A stretch of DNA of 64,000 bases, taken from Clostridium sp. UBA4548. GTDB taxonomy: Bacteria > Bacillota > Clostridia > Clostridiales > Clostridiaceae. The first letter of the stretch is position 1, and each line of letters starts with the position of its first letter. Location: assembly GCF_002387895.1 (NCBI RefSeq), contig NZ_DGLI01000044.1, positions 311,709 to 375,708 of the forward strand, given 5' to 3'. The notes below the pieces were generated by a model that saw only the letters and a program-made list of their open reading frames with translations, was not told where the DNA came from and made no database searches. A program made the position numbers and the translations under genes. Below are positions 1-7,925 of this stretch, piece by piece.

Positions 1-1
1 A

Positions 2-49
2 GCCCAATGGACAGAACTGCTGGTTAAAGGTATTGCACCAAATAAATAA
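2..49 (+). CDS. 3' end of a truncated, unidentified gene
   Basis: The window opens inside a reading frame that ends AQWTELLVKGIAPNK then TAA. Only 15 residues are visible, so the family cannot be named. The frame looks coding, and it is followed by a hairpin that could end its transcript. This is a weak call based on residue composition only. Confidence 0.3.
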   Translation, partial: AQWTELLVKGIAPNK

Positions 50-57
50 ATTCAATG

Positions 58-91
58 AAACTCACCTTAGGTCATTGATAAAGATGAGTTT
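58..91 (+). terminator. possible terminator after the partial gene
   Basis: AAACTCA at 58-64 pairs with TGAGTTT at 85-91, and the right arm runs into TTTATT. A competing pair, TCAATGA/TCATTGA, lies inside the same stretch. The stem is short and the loop long, so the call is weak. Confidence 0.3.
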
Positions 92-203
92 TATTAAGGA
101 GTATATAACTTAAGCATTCTCCCAGTTCTTTGTTTACGAAGCATTAATAACGTTTTAGTTTCAATATAAAAGCATAAAAATCACACTAAATTAAAATGTA
201 AAA

Positions 204-235
204 AACACCACTACTTTCAAATAAGTAGTGGTGTT
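204..235. terminator. bidirectional intrinsic terminator
   Basis: A perfect 13-bp inverted repeat (AACACCACTACTT at 204-216, AAGTAGTGGTGTT at 223-235) has a 6-nt loop. It is preceded by an A-run and followed by ACATATTTTTT, so it can work on both strands. It probably ends the minus-strand transcript from the DUF4256 gene region. Confidence 0.75.
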
Positions 236-257
236 ACATATTTTTTGCTAATGTTAA

Positions 258-320
258 TTATTGAGGCTGAATTACAAAATCAACCTTTTCATTTGCATAA
301 GAGGTTCCATAAACCTTAGA
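258..320 (-). pseudogene. short C-terminal coding remnant, family unknown
   Basis: The minus strand reads SKVYGTSYANEKVDFVIQPQ then TAA, with a stop just upstream. The composition looks like real protein and a terminator follows directly, which suggests the end of a decayed gene between the DUF4256 gene and its terminator. The family is not recognised. Confidence 0.25.
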
Positions 321-389
321 TTACTAAAAAGTAGTGAGGCTTCTTCAAATTGCAAATTAATGGGGTATCACCGTTCTTCACCTTCAGAA

Positions 390-926
390 TTACACTCTAA
401 GGGAGCCACGGAATCCCCTGGTTCCATAGTAAGACTCTGCACCATTATGATACACAAAAACATTACCATATCTAAAATCAGCAAAGATGGCACCGCCTAG
501 GTTTCTGATCTCAGAGGGTGTTTTTAACCAGCTAGAGGTCTTCATATCAAAATTTCCAAGGCTTTGAAGTTCCCTATACTGTTCTTCTGTCAATAGTTCA
601 ATGCCCATAGCCGCTGCCATATCAATAGCGCTATTTTCAGGTTTGTGTTGTTTCCTTGACTCAAGTGCTTCTCTGTCGTAACAAACACTCCTACGACCTT
701 TAGGACTTTCCACTGAGCAGTCATAAAAAATATATTCTCCTGTAGTTTCATCATACCCAACCACATCTGGCTCACCGCCAGTTCTCTCCATTTCACCAAG
801 TACCAAAAGCTTTTCTGTATTAGCTTCCAACTTTGCTTCCACTTTAGCCCATTCAAGGTCTTTATGACGATTCATGTTTCTTTCAAAACGCTCCTTTAGA
901 ACATTCAATATTTCACTATTTGACAT
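390..926 (-). CDS. DUF4256 domain-containing protein
   Basis: This 178-residue soluble protein matches the DUF4256 family along its length, including the central EPDVVGYDETTGEYIFYDCS stretch, the SPKGRRSVCYDREAL segment and a C-terminal GYGxxFVYHNGAESYY-like segment (YGNVFVYHNGAESYYGTRGF). Members are small cytoplasmic proteins of unknown biochemical function, common in clostridia and bacilli. No signal peptide or membrane segment is visible. The start is supported by GGAGGAATG placed just upstream (AATGGAGGAATGAGTT on the coding strand). The gene stands alone, with a remnant and a terminator downstream. The family assignment is confident; the function is unknown. Confidence 0.8.
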   Translation of the reverse strand: MSNSEILNVLKERFERNMNRHKDLEWAKVEAKLEANTEKLLVLGEMERTGGEPDVVGYDETTGEYIFYDCSVESPKGRRSVCYDREALESRKQHKPENSAIDMAAAMGIELLTEEQYRELQSLGNFDMKTSSWLKTPSEIRNLGGAIFADFRYGNVFVYHNGAESYYGTRGFRGSLRV

Positions 927-1048
927 AACTCATTCCTCCATTTAATTTACTTTAAATTTGTAGTGAAGTTATTACTATAATAGGTAAATTGGCTAATTAC
1001 TACATATGTTTTTTAGCGTGTAGCCCATATAAAAACTATTTTCACATT

Positions 1049-1089
1049 TTTATTTGGTAAAAACTTTATTTGGTAAAAACTTTATTTTA
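1049..1089. repeat. 16-bp tandem repeat, 2.5 copies
   Basis: The unit TTTATTTGGTAAAAAC occurs at 1049-1064 and 1065-1080, followed by a partial third copy. It lies between the DUF4256 gene and the 3' end of the Rph-like gene. It looks like a replication-slippage product with no evident function. Confidence 0.7.
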
Positions 1090-1108
1090 TCTAATCCTAG
1101 GATAAAAT
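1084..1108 (-). terminator. hairpin downstream of rph-like gene
   Basis: ATTTTATC (1084-1091) and GATAAAAT (1101-1108) flank a 9-nt loop, 23 bp beyond the stop codon of the minus-strand gene. The stem is AT-only, so it is a weak terminator at best. Confidence 0.4.
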
Positions 1109-1131
1109 ATTTATTTCTATTATATATCACA

Positions 1132-3747
1132 TTACAAGATTTCTACATACCCTTCTGTTCCATGAACACGAATTTGTTGTCCATCCTTTATTAGTTTCGT
1201 AGCATTTTCAACTCCCACAACTGCTGGTAAGCCATATTCTCTTGCAATAACTGCTCCATGGGTCATAAGTCCACCAACTTCAGTGACTAAGCCTTTTATG
1301 GAGACAAATAGTGGTGTCCAGCTAGGGTCAGTAAAGGAAGTTACTAAAATATCTCCCTGTTCTAGCTTAGCATCTTCCATGTTTAAAATTACACGTGCAC
1401 GACCCTCTATAACTCCAGAGGAAACTGCTAGACCTACCATTGTACCTGCTGGGAGATCTTCACGGTTATACTTACCAATAATTACTTCCCCCTCAGAGGT
1501 CATAACTCGTGGTGGAGTTAATTTTTCATATAATTTGTGCGCTTCTTTTCTCTCACATATAATTTTATAATCCAGTTTGTTTGAGGCTACCACTTCACGA
1601 AGCTCTTCAAAAGTGAGATAGTATATATCTTCTTTTTCATGGATAACCTTAGCCTGAACTAGCTCTTCAGCTTCTTTTAGCAAAGCCTTTTTATATAGGA
1701 AGTAGCGATTAACCATGCCGTATTTTGGATATTCACGATAACCAATGAAGTTTCTTATTAAATCAATTTTTTCCTTTGTTGCCTTAGCTTTTTCCTCACC
1801 ATCAGGTAGCTCCTTCAATCTCTTTAGTAGCTCTTGTTCTTTTTTCAAAGCTTCCTGTCGTCCCTGTTGAAACTTTCTCTCACTAGCCTTAGGCTGAAAG
1901 TTTTTAATATTACTAAGAATCATAGGGATAAGTGTAGTTGGATTTTCACTAAAACGAGGTCTAGTAATATCAATTTCTCCACTGCAACGCATTCCATATT
2001 TCTTTAGATATTCATTAATAGCATCTTTTGCTTCCTGTCCACCCTGAAACATTACTATTTCCTCTAAAAAGTCATAATTCTTTAACTGCTCTAGATAATC
2101 AATTACTTCTGGATAAGGACGAATTGCATCTGCAACATCCATTAGGGCCAGGCCCATCTCAGAAGTAACGTTGTTTGGTACAGATTGAGAAAGAATATCC
2201 GCTACATTTTTCTCCCCTAACCACTGCTGGATTTTCTCATTAATCCAGGCTGAAGCATTTATTGCAGCCATAAATACTGCTGAACTTTGTGGGTCAAATA
2301 AAATCCTCTTTAACTCCCCAATATCTTCTGAAATAAAATCAAATACCTCTGTTCCAGTCTTACTCTTAATATTTTGTTTTAACGCTTCAACAGAAGCTTC
2401 ACATTTCTTAATCAAATCAGAAACTATGTTAGGATCACTATCCATCTGTGGCTCCTCTTTCCTAGGAGCTTCACTTTTATTATCCTTGTTTAAGTTCTGA
2501 TGTTCCTTCTCCTCTGGTAAGACTTTTATGAAATCCCCTCGCTGCAAAAGGGTTGTGATTGCATCCTTTATAAGAGGGTCATGTTGTCCCATGCCCTTTA
2601 ATAACATCTCTCTACTTTCAGGTGAAGCCAGCATTTGTGCCACATCAACGAAGAGTCTTCCTCCAGCTTTAAACCTCTTTCCAAAGGATATTAGTTGAAA
2701 AAAAGACATTCCCAGTGGTTTTAAAGGATCCGTCATCATTTGTTGATGTCCCACAGAAATATATACATGGTTTTCTTCATCCTCCACTTGAGGAACTGGG
2801 TATAAAGTAGTGATTGGACGGCTTTGTACAAGGTAAAATTTATCATCAGCGAGACACCATTCTATATCCTGAGGGGAGGTAAAATGATCTTCCAGGTTTC
2901 TACCCATGATCTCAAGGTCCAAAATTTGCTCATCAGTTAAGGCTTGCTTATTCTGAAGTTTAGGTTCAATGTGTTGCTTCTCCGTCCCTCCATGTTGTAA
3001 AGGGTAAATAGCTAGCTTTTTAGTTGCTATATTCTTGTGAATTATGTTACCTTCACGAACTTTATACATATCTGCATTTACAAGGCCAGAAACCAAAGCT
3101 TCACCAAGGCCATAGCTTGCATCAATAGATAAGACTTTTCTATTGCCTGTAACAGGATCAGCAGTAAACATAATACCTGAAACCTGTGGAAAAACCATTT
3201 TTTGAACCACCACAGATAAATATACTTTTCTATGATCAAAGCCATTTTGTATGCGGTAAATTACAGCTCTATCTGTAAATAGGGATGCCCAGCATTTTTT
3301 TATATGGTTTAAAATTGCTTCTCTTCCCCTAAGGTTTAGATAGGTATCCTGCTGACCAGCAAAGGAAGCAGTTGGTAAATCCTCTGCAGTAGCACTTGAA
3401 CGAACAGCGTATGCATTATTTTCTCCAAGGGTTAAAAAATGACTTAGAATTTCCTCAATAATATCTTTTTGGATAGTTACCTCTTCAATCCTTCTGCGTA
3501 TTTCACTAGTAATTTCAGCGATTTTATCTAGCTCTTCCACCTTTAAAAGGGCTAACTCATTAAGCAATTCCTTAATAAGTGGTGTTTCCCCTATTATTCT
3601 TTTAAAGGCCTCAGTGGAAATACAAAAACCCTCTGGTACGGCAATTCCTTCAATCTTACATAGCTCTCCTAGATTGGCACCTTTTCCCCCAACCATGGAA
3701 ATCTTTGATTTGTCGATTTTCTCAAAGCTAAGCACATATGAATTCAT
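1132..3747 (-). CDS. rph: rifampicin phosphotransferase / PEP synthase-like enzyme
   Basis: This 871-residue protein has the order ATP-grasp domain (about 1-320; AVRSSATAEDLPTASFAGQQ and DIEWC motifs), a middle substrate domain and a C-terminal swivelling phosphohistidine domain (GGLMTHGAVIAREYGLPAVV, His near residue 827). It is very like the Bacillus protein historically called Pps, now recognised as a rifampicin phosphotransferase. That enzyme uses ATP to phosphorylate rifamycins, releasing AMP and Pi. The swivel motif MTHGAV differs from the TCHAA motif of true PEP synthases, which supports Rph over Pps. A lysine/glutamate-rich linker near residues 425-450 joins domains. I chose the ATG at 3747 because GGAGGAG is 8-9 nt upstream, whereas the ATG at 3753 has almost no spacing. 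It is monocistronic. Confidence 0.8.
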   Translation of the reverse strand: MNSYVLSFEKIDKSKISMVGGKGANLGELCKIEGIAVPEGFCISTEAFKRIIGETPLIKELLNELALLKVEELDKIAEITSEIRRRIEEVTIQKDIIEEILSHFLTLGENNAYAVRSSATAEDLPTASFAGQQDTYLNLRGREAILNHIKKCWASLFTDRAVIYRIQNGFDHRKVYLSVVVQKMVFPQVSGIMFTADPVTGNRKVLSIDASYGLGEALVSGLVNADMYKVREGNIIHKNIATKKLAIYPLQHGGTEKQHIEPKLQNKQALTDEQILDLEIMGRNLEDHFTSPQDIEWCLADDKFYLVQSRPITTLYPVPQVEDEENHVYISVGHQQMMTDPLKPLGMSFFQLISFGKRFKAGGRLFVDVAQMLASPESREMLLKGMGQHDPLIKDAITTLLQRGDFIKVLPEEKEHQNLNKDNKSEAPRKEEPQMDSDPNIVSDLIKKCEASVEALKQNIKSKTGTEVFDFISEDIGELKRILFDPQSSAVFMAAINASAWINEKIQQWLGEKNVADILSQSVPNNVTSEMGLALMDVADAIRPYPEVIDYLEQLKNYDFLEEIVMFQGGQEAKDAINEYLKKYGMRCSGEIDITRPRFSENPTTLIPMILSNIKNFQPKASERKFQQGRQEALKKEQELLKRLKELPDGEEKAKATKEKIDLIRNFIGYREYPKYGMVNRYFLYKKALLKEAEELVQAKVIHEKEDIYYLTFEELREVVASNKLDYKIICERKEAHKLYEKLTPPRVMTSEGEVIIGKYNREDLPAGTMVGLAVSSGVIEGRARVILNMEDAKLEQGDILVTSFTDPSWTPLFVSIKGLVTEVGGLMTHGAVIAREYGLPAVVGVENATKLIKDGQQIRVHGTEGYVEIL

Positions 3748-3876
3748 AAACATTCTCCTCCCTCTCTTTTAGGTCTAGGTGAAGCAATTATCTCTAATAA
3801 CGTCTGTTCCTATAATACACACAATAATCCTAAATTATAAGTCTGTTATCTAAAAATTACATATGCTATAATGAAG

Positions 3877-3896
3877 AGGGGGAGAAGTTTCCCCCT
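3877..3896 (+). other. GC-rich hairpin in the divergent rph/lipoprotein intergenic region
   Basis: AGGGGGA (3877-3883) and TCCCCCT (3890-3896) form a stable stem with a 6-nt loop, followed on the plus strand by TTGTTTTAA. It sits 130 bp upstream of the rph start and 220 bp upstream of the DUF4825 gene. No other gene or element is seen in 3754-4118. It could be a terminator of an undetected short transcript or part of a regulated leader. Confidence 0.4.
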
Positions 3897-4118
3897 TTGT
3901 TTTAAGATAAAAGCAATTTGTGTGACTTTAATTTAAAATAACTCTCCTATGAAGTGATTCTTTTAAAGTTCCATAGACACTTTACTTAATTAACAATCTA
4001 GCTCCTATAAGATAATCATTTCATGTCTTTCAGTATCCAAACAAAAAAATAGAAGCAAGCCATTACTTAATTCAATATATATTTGGAACATAACATGCTG
4101 TAAAACAGGAGGATTTAT

Positions 4119-4634
4119 ATGAAGAATAAATTTAAAGTATTAGTACCTGTAATACTAACTGTATCATTAAGTTTAATAGGTTGTGGGAATAATTCTGATA
4201 AAATATCAAATCAGGATGGTAAAACTACTTCACAAATTGAAACCTATGATTTGATAAAATACAAAGACTCTTATGTAGGTGATAATAGTTCAGTAGGAAA
4301 TATAATAGCAAAGTTACCTGGTAATGAATATAATGCAGGATTTAGTTTGCAAACTGATAAAGAGCCTTACGGAATAACTATTAACTATAAAGCAAAGGAA
4401 AGTTTGGGTGAAGATAGTTATAATAAATTTTGGAGTGATAAAAAAGTTACTGAGTTTTTAGAAAAAAATGCAGTAGTATTATTATCTCTTGTTCAAAATG
4501 CTGAGGTTATAGAATTTAATGTAGATAGCATAGGTGAAGTAAATTATAAATATGATAGAAAAAGTTTAGAACAGAAATATGGTGGCAATTTAAAAGATTT
4601 ATTTAAAAATGATAATTCATTTAAAAATTTTTAA
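4119..4634 (+). CDS. DUF4825 domain-containing lipoprotein
   Basis: This 171-residue precursor has a lysine-rich N-terminus, a hydrophobic segment and the lipobox SLIGC (Cys22), so it is predicted to be a membrane-anchored exported lipoprotein. After a short Ser/Asn/Asp-rich linker, the segment LIKYKDSYVGDNSSVGNIIA (about 45-65) is the hallmark of DUF4825, followed by the LPGNEYNAGFSLQT strand typical of the family. The same module is found next to BlaR1-type peptidases and in stand-alone lipoproteins. Its role is unknown. The start is set by AGGAGG 8 nt upstream. The gene is followed by a good terminator and is monocistronic. Confidence 0.8.
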   Translation: MKNKFKVLVPVILTVSLSLIGCGNNSDKISNQDGKTTSQIETYDLIKYKDSYVGDNSSVGNIIAKLPGNEYNAGFSLQTDKEPYGITINYKAKESLGEDSYNKFWSDKKVTEFLEKNAVVLLSLVQNAEVIEFNVDSIGEVNYKYDRKSLEQKYGGNLKDLFKNDNSFKNF

Positions 4635-4667
4635 ATAATTAGTATTTCGCAGCCTATAAAATATATT

Positions 4668-4691
4668 AAGAGAAGTCAGATGACTTCTCTT
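4668..4691 (+). terminator. intrinsic terminator of the DUF4825 gene
   Basis: AAGAGAAGTCA (4668-4678) and TGACTTCTCTT (4681-4691) pair perfectly, followed by ATTCTTT. It lies 34 bp after the stop codon. Confidence 0.8.
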
Positions 4692-4930
4692 ATTCTTTGC
4701 TATATTATCTGAACTAATGCTAGTCACCCCGAGGAAATTTCGAAAAACCATAACTTAGCCCGTACTATTTCTTAAAGGTTTTATTAAAATATTGTTAGAA
4801 CCTTAGTTTAAACCTAATCGAACAGTTGGAAATGGATATATGCTCTGATTTTAAACTAATGATTAACAGAAAATGAATTTTGTAAACTTATCACTTAATA
4901 TTTGAACATAAGTTTATATTTGTACTTTGC

Positions 4931-4962
4931 AATTGAAATTTTTATTAACAATAATTTCAATT
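4931..4962. promoter_or_regulatory. inverted repeat upstream of the S8 peptidase gene
   Basis: AATTGAAATT (4931-4940) and AATTTCAATT (4953-4962) form a perfect 10-bp dyad about 90 bp before the peptidase start. The rest of 4692-5048 shows no gene. The dyad may be an operator or just AT-rich chance; its position in the probable promoter region is the only support. Confidence 0.35.
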
Positions 4963-5048
4963 ATGTGAATTTACAGTTATTTTGTGGTAAAGTATATTTA
5001 TTCAATTATTTTGTATGAATTGCAATTTCTTAGGGGGGTTAAATATTA

Positions 5049-6326
5049 ATGAAAAGAGCGTTATTAGTAGCTTTATTGCTTATGTCACTTACGGTAACAG
5101 CCTGCAGTCCAAAAGCCAAAACAACTGATGTAAATGGTGAAACAAAACAAACTGATGTAAGTCCAAGCACCCAAGTGAAAATTACTAAACATCCAGAACC
5201 TGCAACTTTCAATCGTGAAAGTGTAAGAACCTTGCCACCACCAAATCCCGCTTACGAGGGCGATAAGACCCTAGATCTTAGGAGCTATGATTTAAGTTCC
5301 CTTGATTTAAAAGATAAAGCAAAGGATTTAGAATATGCAGAGTTTGATAGCAAAACAATTTGGCCCAAAAGTTTGCCTGATAAGTTTGACCCTAAAAAGC
5401 AGATGGACCTGTGCAAAAGTCCTGGGCTTAATGTAAAAAAGCTTCATAAAAAAGGAATAACAGGAAAAGGTGTAGGCCTAGCAATAATAGACCAAACACT
5501 CTTAGTAGACCACATTGAATACAAAGATAATCTTAAAATGTATGAGGAAATTCATAATTTTGGTGATCAGGCACAAATGCACGGTCCTGCTGTAGCTTCA
5601 ATAGCTGTAGGAAAAAATGTAGGGGTAGCACCTGATGCAGATTTATATTATATTGCGGAAACTCATGGAGAATATAAAAATAACGATTTTGAATATGACT
5701 TCACCTGGGTTGCAAAATCTATTGATAGAATCCTTGAAGTAAATAATACTCTTCCTCAGGATAAAAAAATTAGGGTAATTTCTATTTCCCTTGGTTGGGA
5801 TAAAAGCCAAAAGGGTTATGAGGAAGTAAATGCAGCTGTTGATAGAGCAAAAAAGGCAGGAGTATTTGTAGTTTCCTCTTCCCTTATAAACACAGATGGA
5901 TACATGTTTAATGGTTTAGGCAGAAATCCTTTAAGTGATCCAGAAGCTACTTCTTCCTATGAACCAGGTTTGTTTTGGAAAGACAGATATTATGAATATG
6001 GTAATGAATTTTATACTATGATGGGAGAAAAGGCAGGAGTAAAAATTGATGAAGTTTTACTAATTCCAATGGATTCAAGAACCACTGCAAGTCCTACAAA
6101 TCCTAAGGATTATGTGTTCTACAGAGAAGGTGGCTGGAGCTGGTCCATTCCATATGTAGCAGGGCTATATGCTTTAGCCTGTGAGGTTAATCCAGAGGTT
6201 AATCCAGAAATATTCTGGTCAACAGCCTTAAAAACTGGAGATACAATTAAAGTTCAAAATAACGGAAAAGACTACGAAATGAAGAAGGTAGTAAATCCTG
6301 TGAAACTAATGGAAGCCTTAAAGTAA
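5049..6326 (+). CDS. S8 family (subtilisin-like) serine peptidase lipoprotein
   Basis: This is a 425-residue exported lipoprotein with a signal peptide and lipobox VTAC (Cys19), followed by a Thr/Lys/Pro-rich linker to about residue 55. The peptidase domain carries the three S8 motifs: Asp148 in GVGLAIIDQT (the usual DTG is DQT), His178 in MHGPAVASI, and Ser364 in GWSWSIPYVAG, which replaces the canonical GTSMAxPxVAG. All three catalytic residues are therefore present, with unusual neighbours. The usual oxyanion region reads VVSSSLINTDG. It probably acts outside the membrane on unknown protein substrates. The start is supported by GGGGGGTT upstream. It is a single gene that ends at a bidirectional terminator. 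Confidence 0.85.
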   Translation: MKRALLVALLLMSLTVTACSPKAKTTDVNGETKQTDVSPSTQVKITKHPEPATFNRESVRTLPPPNPAYEGDKTLDLRSYDLSSLDLKDKAKDLEYAEFDSKTIWPKSLPDKFDPKKQMDLCKSPGLNVKKLHKKGITGKGVGLAIIDQTLLVDHIEYKDNLKMYEEIHNFGDQAQMHGPAVASIAVGKNVGVAPDADLYYIAETHGEYKNNDFEYDFTWVAKSIDRILEVNNTLPQDKKIRVISISLGWDKSQKGYEEVNAAVDRAKKAGVFVVSSSLINTDGYMFNGLGRNPLSDPEATSSYEPGLFWKDRYYEYGNEFYTMMGEKAGVKIDEVLLIPMDSRTTASPTNPKDYVFYREGGWSWSIPYVAGLYALACEVNPEVNPEIFWSTALKTGDTIKVQNNGKDYEMKKVVNPVKLMEALK

Positions 6327-6371
6327 GCTATTAAGTACAAGTCTTTCAATTCCCAAATAAGTGAAAAAATT

Positions 6372-6393
6372 AAGCCCTATTAATTTAGGGCTT
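6372..6393. terminator. bidirectional terminator between peptidase and SDR genes
   Basis: AAGCCCTA (6372-6379), a 6-nt loop and TAGGGCTT (6386-6393) are preceded by AAAAAA and followed by TTCTT. It lies between convergent genes. Confidence 0.75.
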
Positions 6394-6530
6394 TTCTTCT
6401 AATAATTTATATTTATTCTCTATAACTTTTTATTTTAACCATGTTTTGAAGAGATAATTCTACCCTCCTCTTCATGGTGAAAGCCTTTTTAGACCACGGG
6501 ATTAGTCTTATAATTGCAATAATTTTATGC

Positions 6531-7319
6531 TTACAATAGCTCTCTCTTTTTAAAGGGTGACATGATAAATCTTTGAGCAGACTTTGTATTTGTAAGCCAC
6601 TGGATATGAGCACTTTGTTTTGTATTTTCTAAGATTTTAGGAATAAAAAACTTTGCAACAGTTTCAGGCTTATCTGCTAAAATGTTAAATACTTTCTTAA
6701 ATTGCTTATCCTCAGTAACTGTAGAAACCTCTCCTGTAGGGGCTTTAGTGATAAACTCAGTAAGCATCATACCTGGAGATAATCTACCTACCTTAACTGG
6801 AGAATTTTTAAGTTCCTTTGCTAAACCCTTTGTAAAATAAGTAAGTGCACGCTTTGAAGTTCCATATAAAATGGTTTTTTCTATAATCATATCATTTGAG
6901 CCTAAGCCTTCCATGTTCCAAACCTGACCATAGCCCTGCTTAAGCATATTTTCAACAGCTACCTTGCATCCGTACATAATCCCTTTTATATTGGTATCCA
7001 CCACTGCTTCAATATATTCCGCTTCAGTATCCCACATAAACTCATGAGGAACATTTTGACCTGCATTATTAATCCAAATATCAACGGTTCCCCACTTTTC
7101 TATAGATTTAGTCCACAGGTTTTTAACCTCTGATATATTTCTTACATTACAAGGTACATAAATAAACTGTTTTTCAAAGGCTTCAACCTGATGGTTTTCT
7201 CTATTAAAGGAATTTTCCCTTGATCCAGATATAGTAACATTACACCCTGCTTTTAAAAATTCTTTAGCCATTTCAAGGCCCAAGCCCCTAGTACTACCAG
7301 TAATCACAACATTTTTCAC
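6531..7319 (-). CDS. short-chain dehydrogenase/reductase (SDR)
   Basis: This 262-residue protein has a classical SDR Rossmann fold: TGSTRGLG cofactor loop at 7-14, NNAG near 87-90 and the catalytic YGTSK near residues 155-159. The segment before the catalytic Tyr reads VWNMEGLGSNDM, so the catalytic Ser is probably the one in GLGSND. It resembles the subgroup of clostridial SDRs related to chlorophyll-b-reductase-like proteins. The substrate is unknown and NADP(H) use is likely. The start is supported by the GGGGGGA ribosome site a few bases upstream. It is monocistronic, and its 3' end faces the peptidase gene across a shared terminator. The family is certain; the reaction is not. Confidence 0.85.
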   Translation of the reverse strand: MKNVVITGSTRGLGLEMAKEFLKAGCNVTISGSRENSFNRENHQVEAFEKQFIYVPCNVRNISEVKNLWTKSIEKWGTVDIWINNAGQNVPHEFMWDTEAEYIEAVVDTNIKGIMYGCKVAVENMLKQGYGQVWNMEGLGSNDMIIEKTILYGTSKRALTYFTKGLAKELKNSPVKVGRLSPGMMLTEFITKAPTGEVSTVTEDKQFKKVFNILADKPETVAKFFIPKILENTKQSAHIQWLTNTKSAQRFIMSPFKKRELL

Positions 7320-7342
7320 TATAGATCCCCCCTCTTACCTTT

Positions 7343-7542
7343 AGAAATTTTCAAAAATAACTAATCAGTCTACTGGCCTATTTTGCTTAATACTACGTGC
7401 ACAGAACCTATTAATAGCCCAACTATAAATAGAACCTGCGTCTTTGGCTTACGCAAAATATTTTTCGCATTTTTAATTATTTATTTTTTACGATGCTTCA
7501 CTCAAAATATCCTTCATATCTTTGACATATTTTCAGATGCCT
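7343..7542 (+). repeat. family A repeat, copy 1 (diverged)
   Basis: The 200-bp segment aligns with three other copies (15551-15727, 45453-45629 inverted, 47002-47161). Shared landmarks in order are TTTTCAAAAA, TACTACGT(G)CA, ACAGAACC, GGAACCTGC or its variant, CTCAAAATATCCTTCA and ATGCCT. This copy is the most diverged, with its left end decayed to AGAAAT. It lies in the promoter-side gap of the SDR gene. There is no coding capacity, so it is a MITE-like or structured repeat. Confidence 0.65.
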
Positions 7543-7687
7543 TATCTAATTTTATTATAACAGAATATTCCATAAAATGGAGGTTTTTTGAATACTTCCT
7601 AACCCATAGTTTTTTAATATTGCACAAATAATATAGATAGTTTAAAGGATAGAATTGAATAGTATTAAGCTAATATGACATAAACAC

Positions 7688-7723
7688 AAAACAGCACCGA
7701 CCTTAAACTATCCGTGCTGTTTT
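7688..7723. terminator. hairpin terminator, part of a duplicated 70-bp segment
   Basis: AAAACAGCAC (7688-7697) pairs with GTGCTGTTTT (7714-7723). The surrounding 70 bp recurs at 13996-14065 with the same stem. It lies downstream of the Hsp20 remnant and the hydrogenase operon and probably ends that transcript. Confidence 0.65.
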
Positions 7724-7804
7724 AATAAACTTTTTAAATTTTATTGTCCTGATATTAAGGGGAATCCTTTAGTTAAACTAACTTAGCTACTTTTATATTT
7801 CTTA

Positions 7805-7925
7805 TTAAATGTCTATTTTTTTCTTCTTGTCATTTCCCTTTGCTAGTTTTGGAAGAGTTATCTTTAAAACGCCATGATTAAATGATGCATTAGTAATGTT
7901 CTTCTCCACGTTATCTATATAAAAA
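7805..7925 (-). pseudogene. C-terminal remnant of an Hsp20/alpha-crystallin small heat-shock protein
   Basis: The minus strand reads FYIDNVEKNITNASFNHGVL, then KITLPKLAK and a lysine-rich tail to TAA. The GVLKITLPK motif is the signature end of the alpha-crystallin domain. The first about 100 residues are missing, and the fragment abuts the stop codon of the hydrogenase gene with no spacer, so a deletion joined the two. It has no start and cannot be functional. Confidence 0.7.

Noticed and set aside
1049..1089. CRISPR-like tandem repeat
   Set aside because: There are only 2.5 adjacent 16-bp units with no spacers. No CRISPR array or cas gene is seen in the window.
7383..7631. 82-codon plus-strand frame
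   Set aside because: It lies almost wholly inside the family A repeat and runs into low-complexity sequence. The other repeat copies do not keep this frame.
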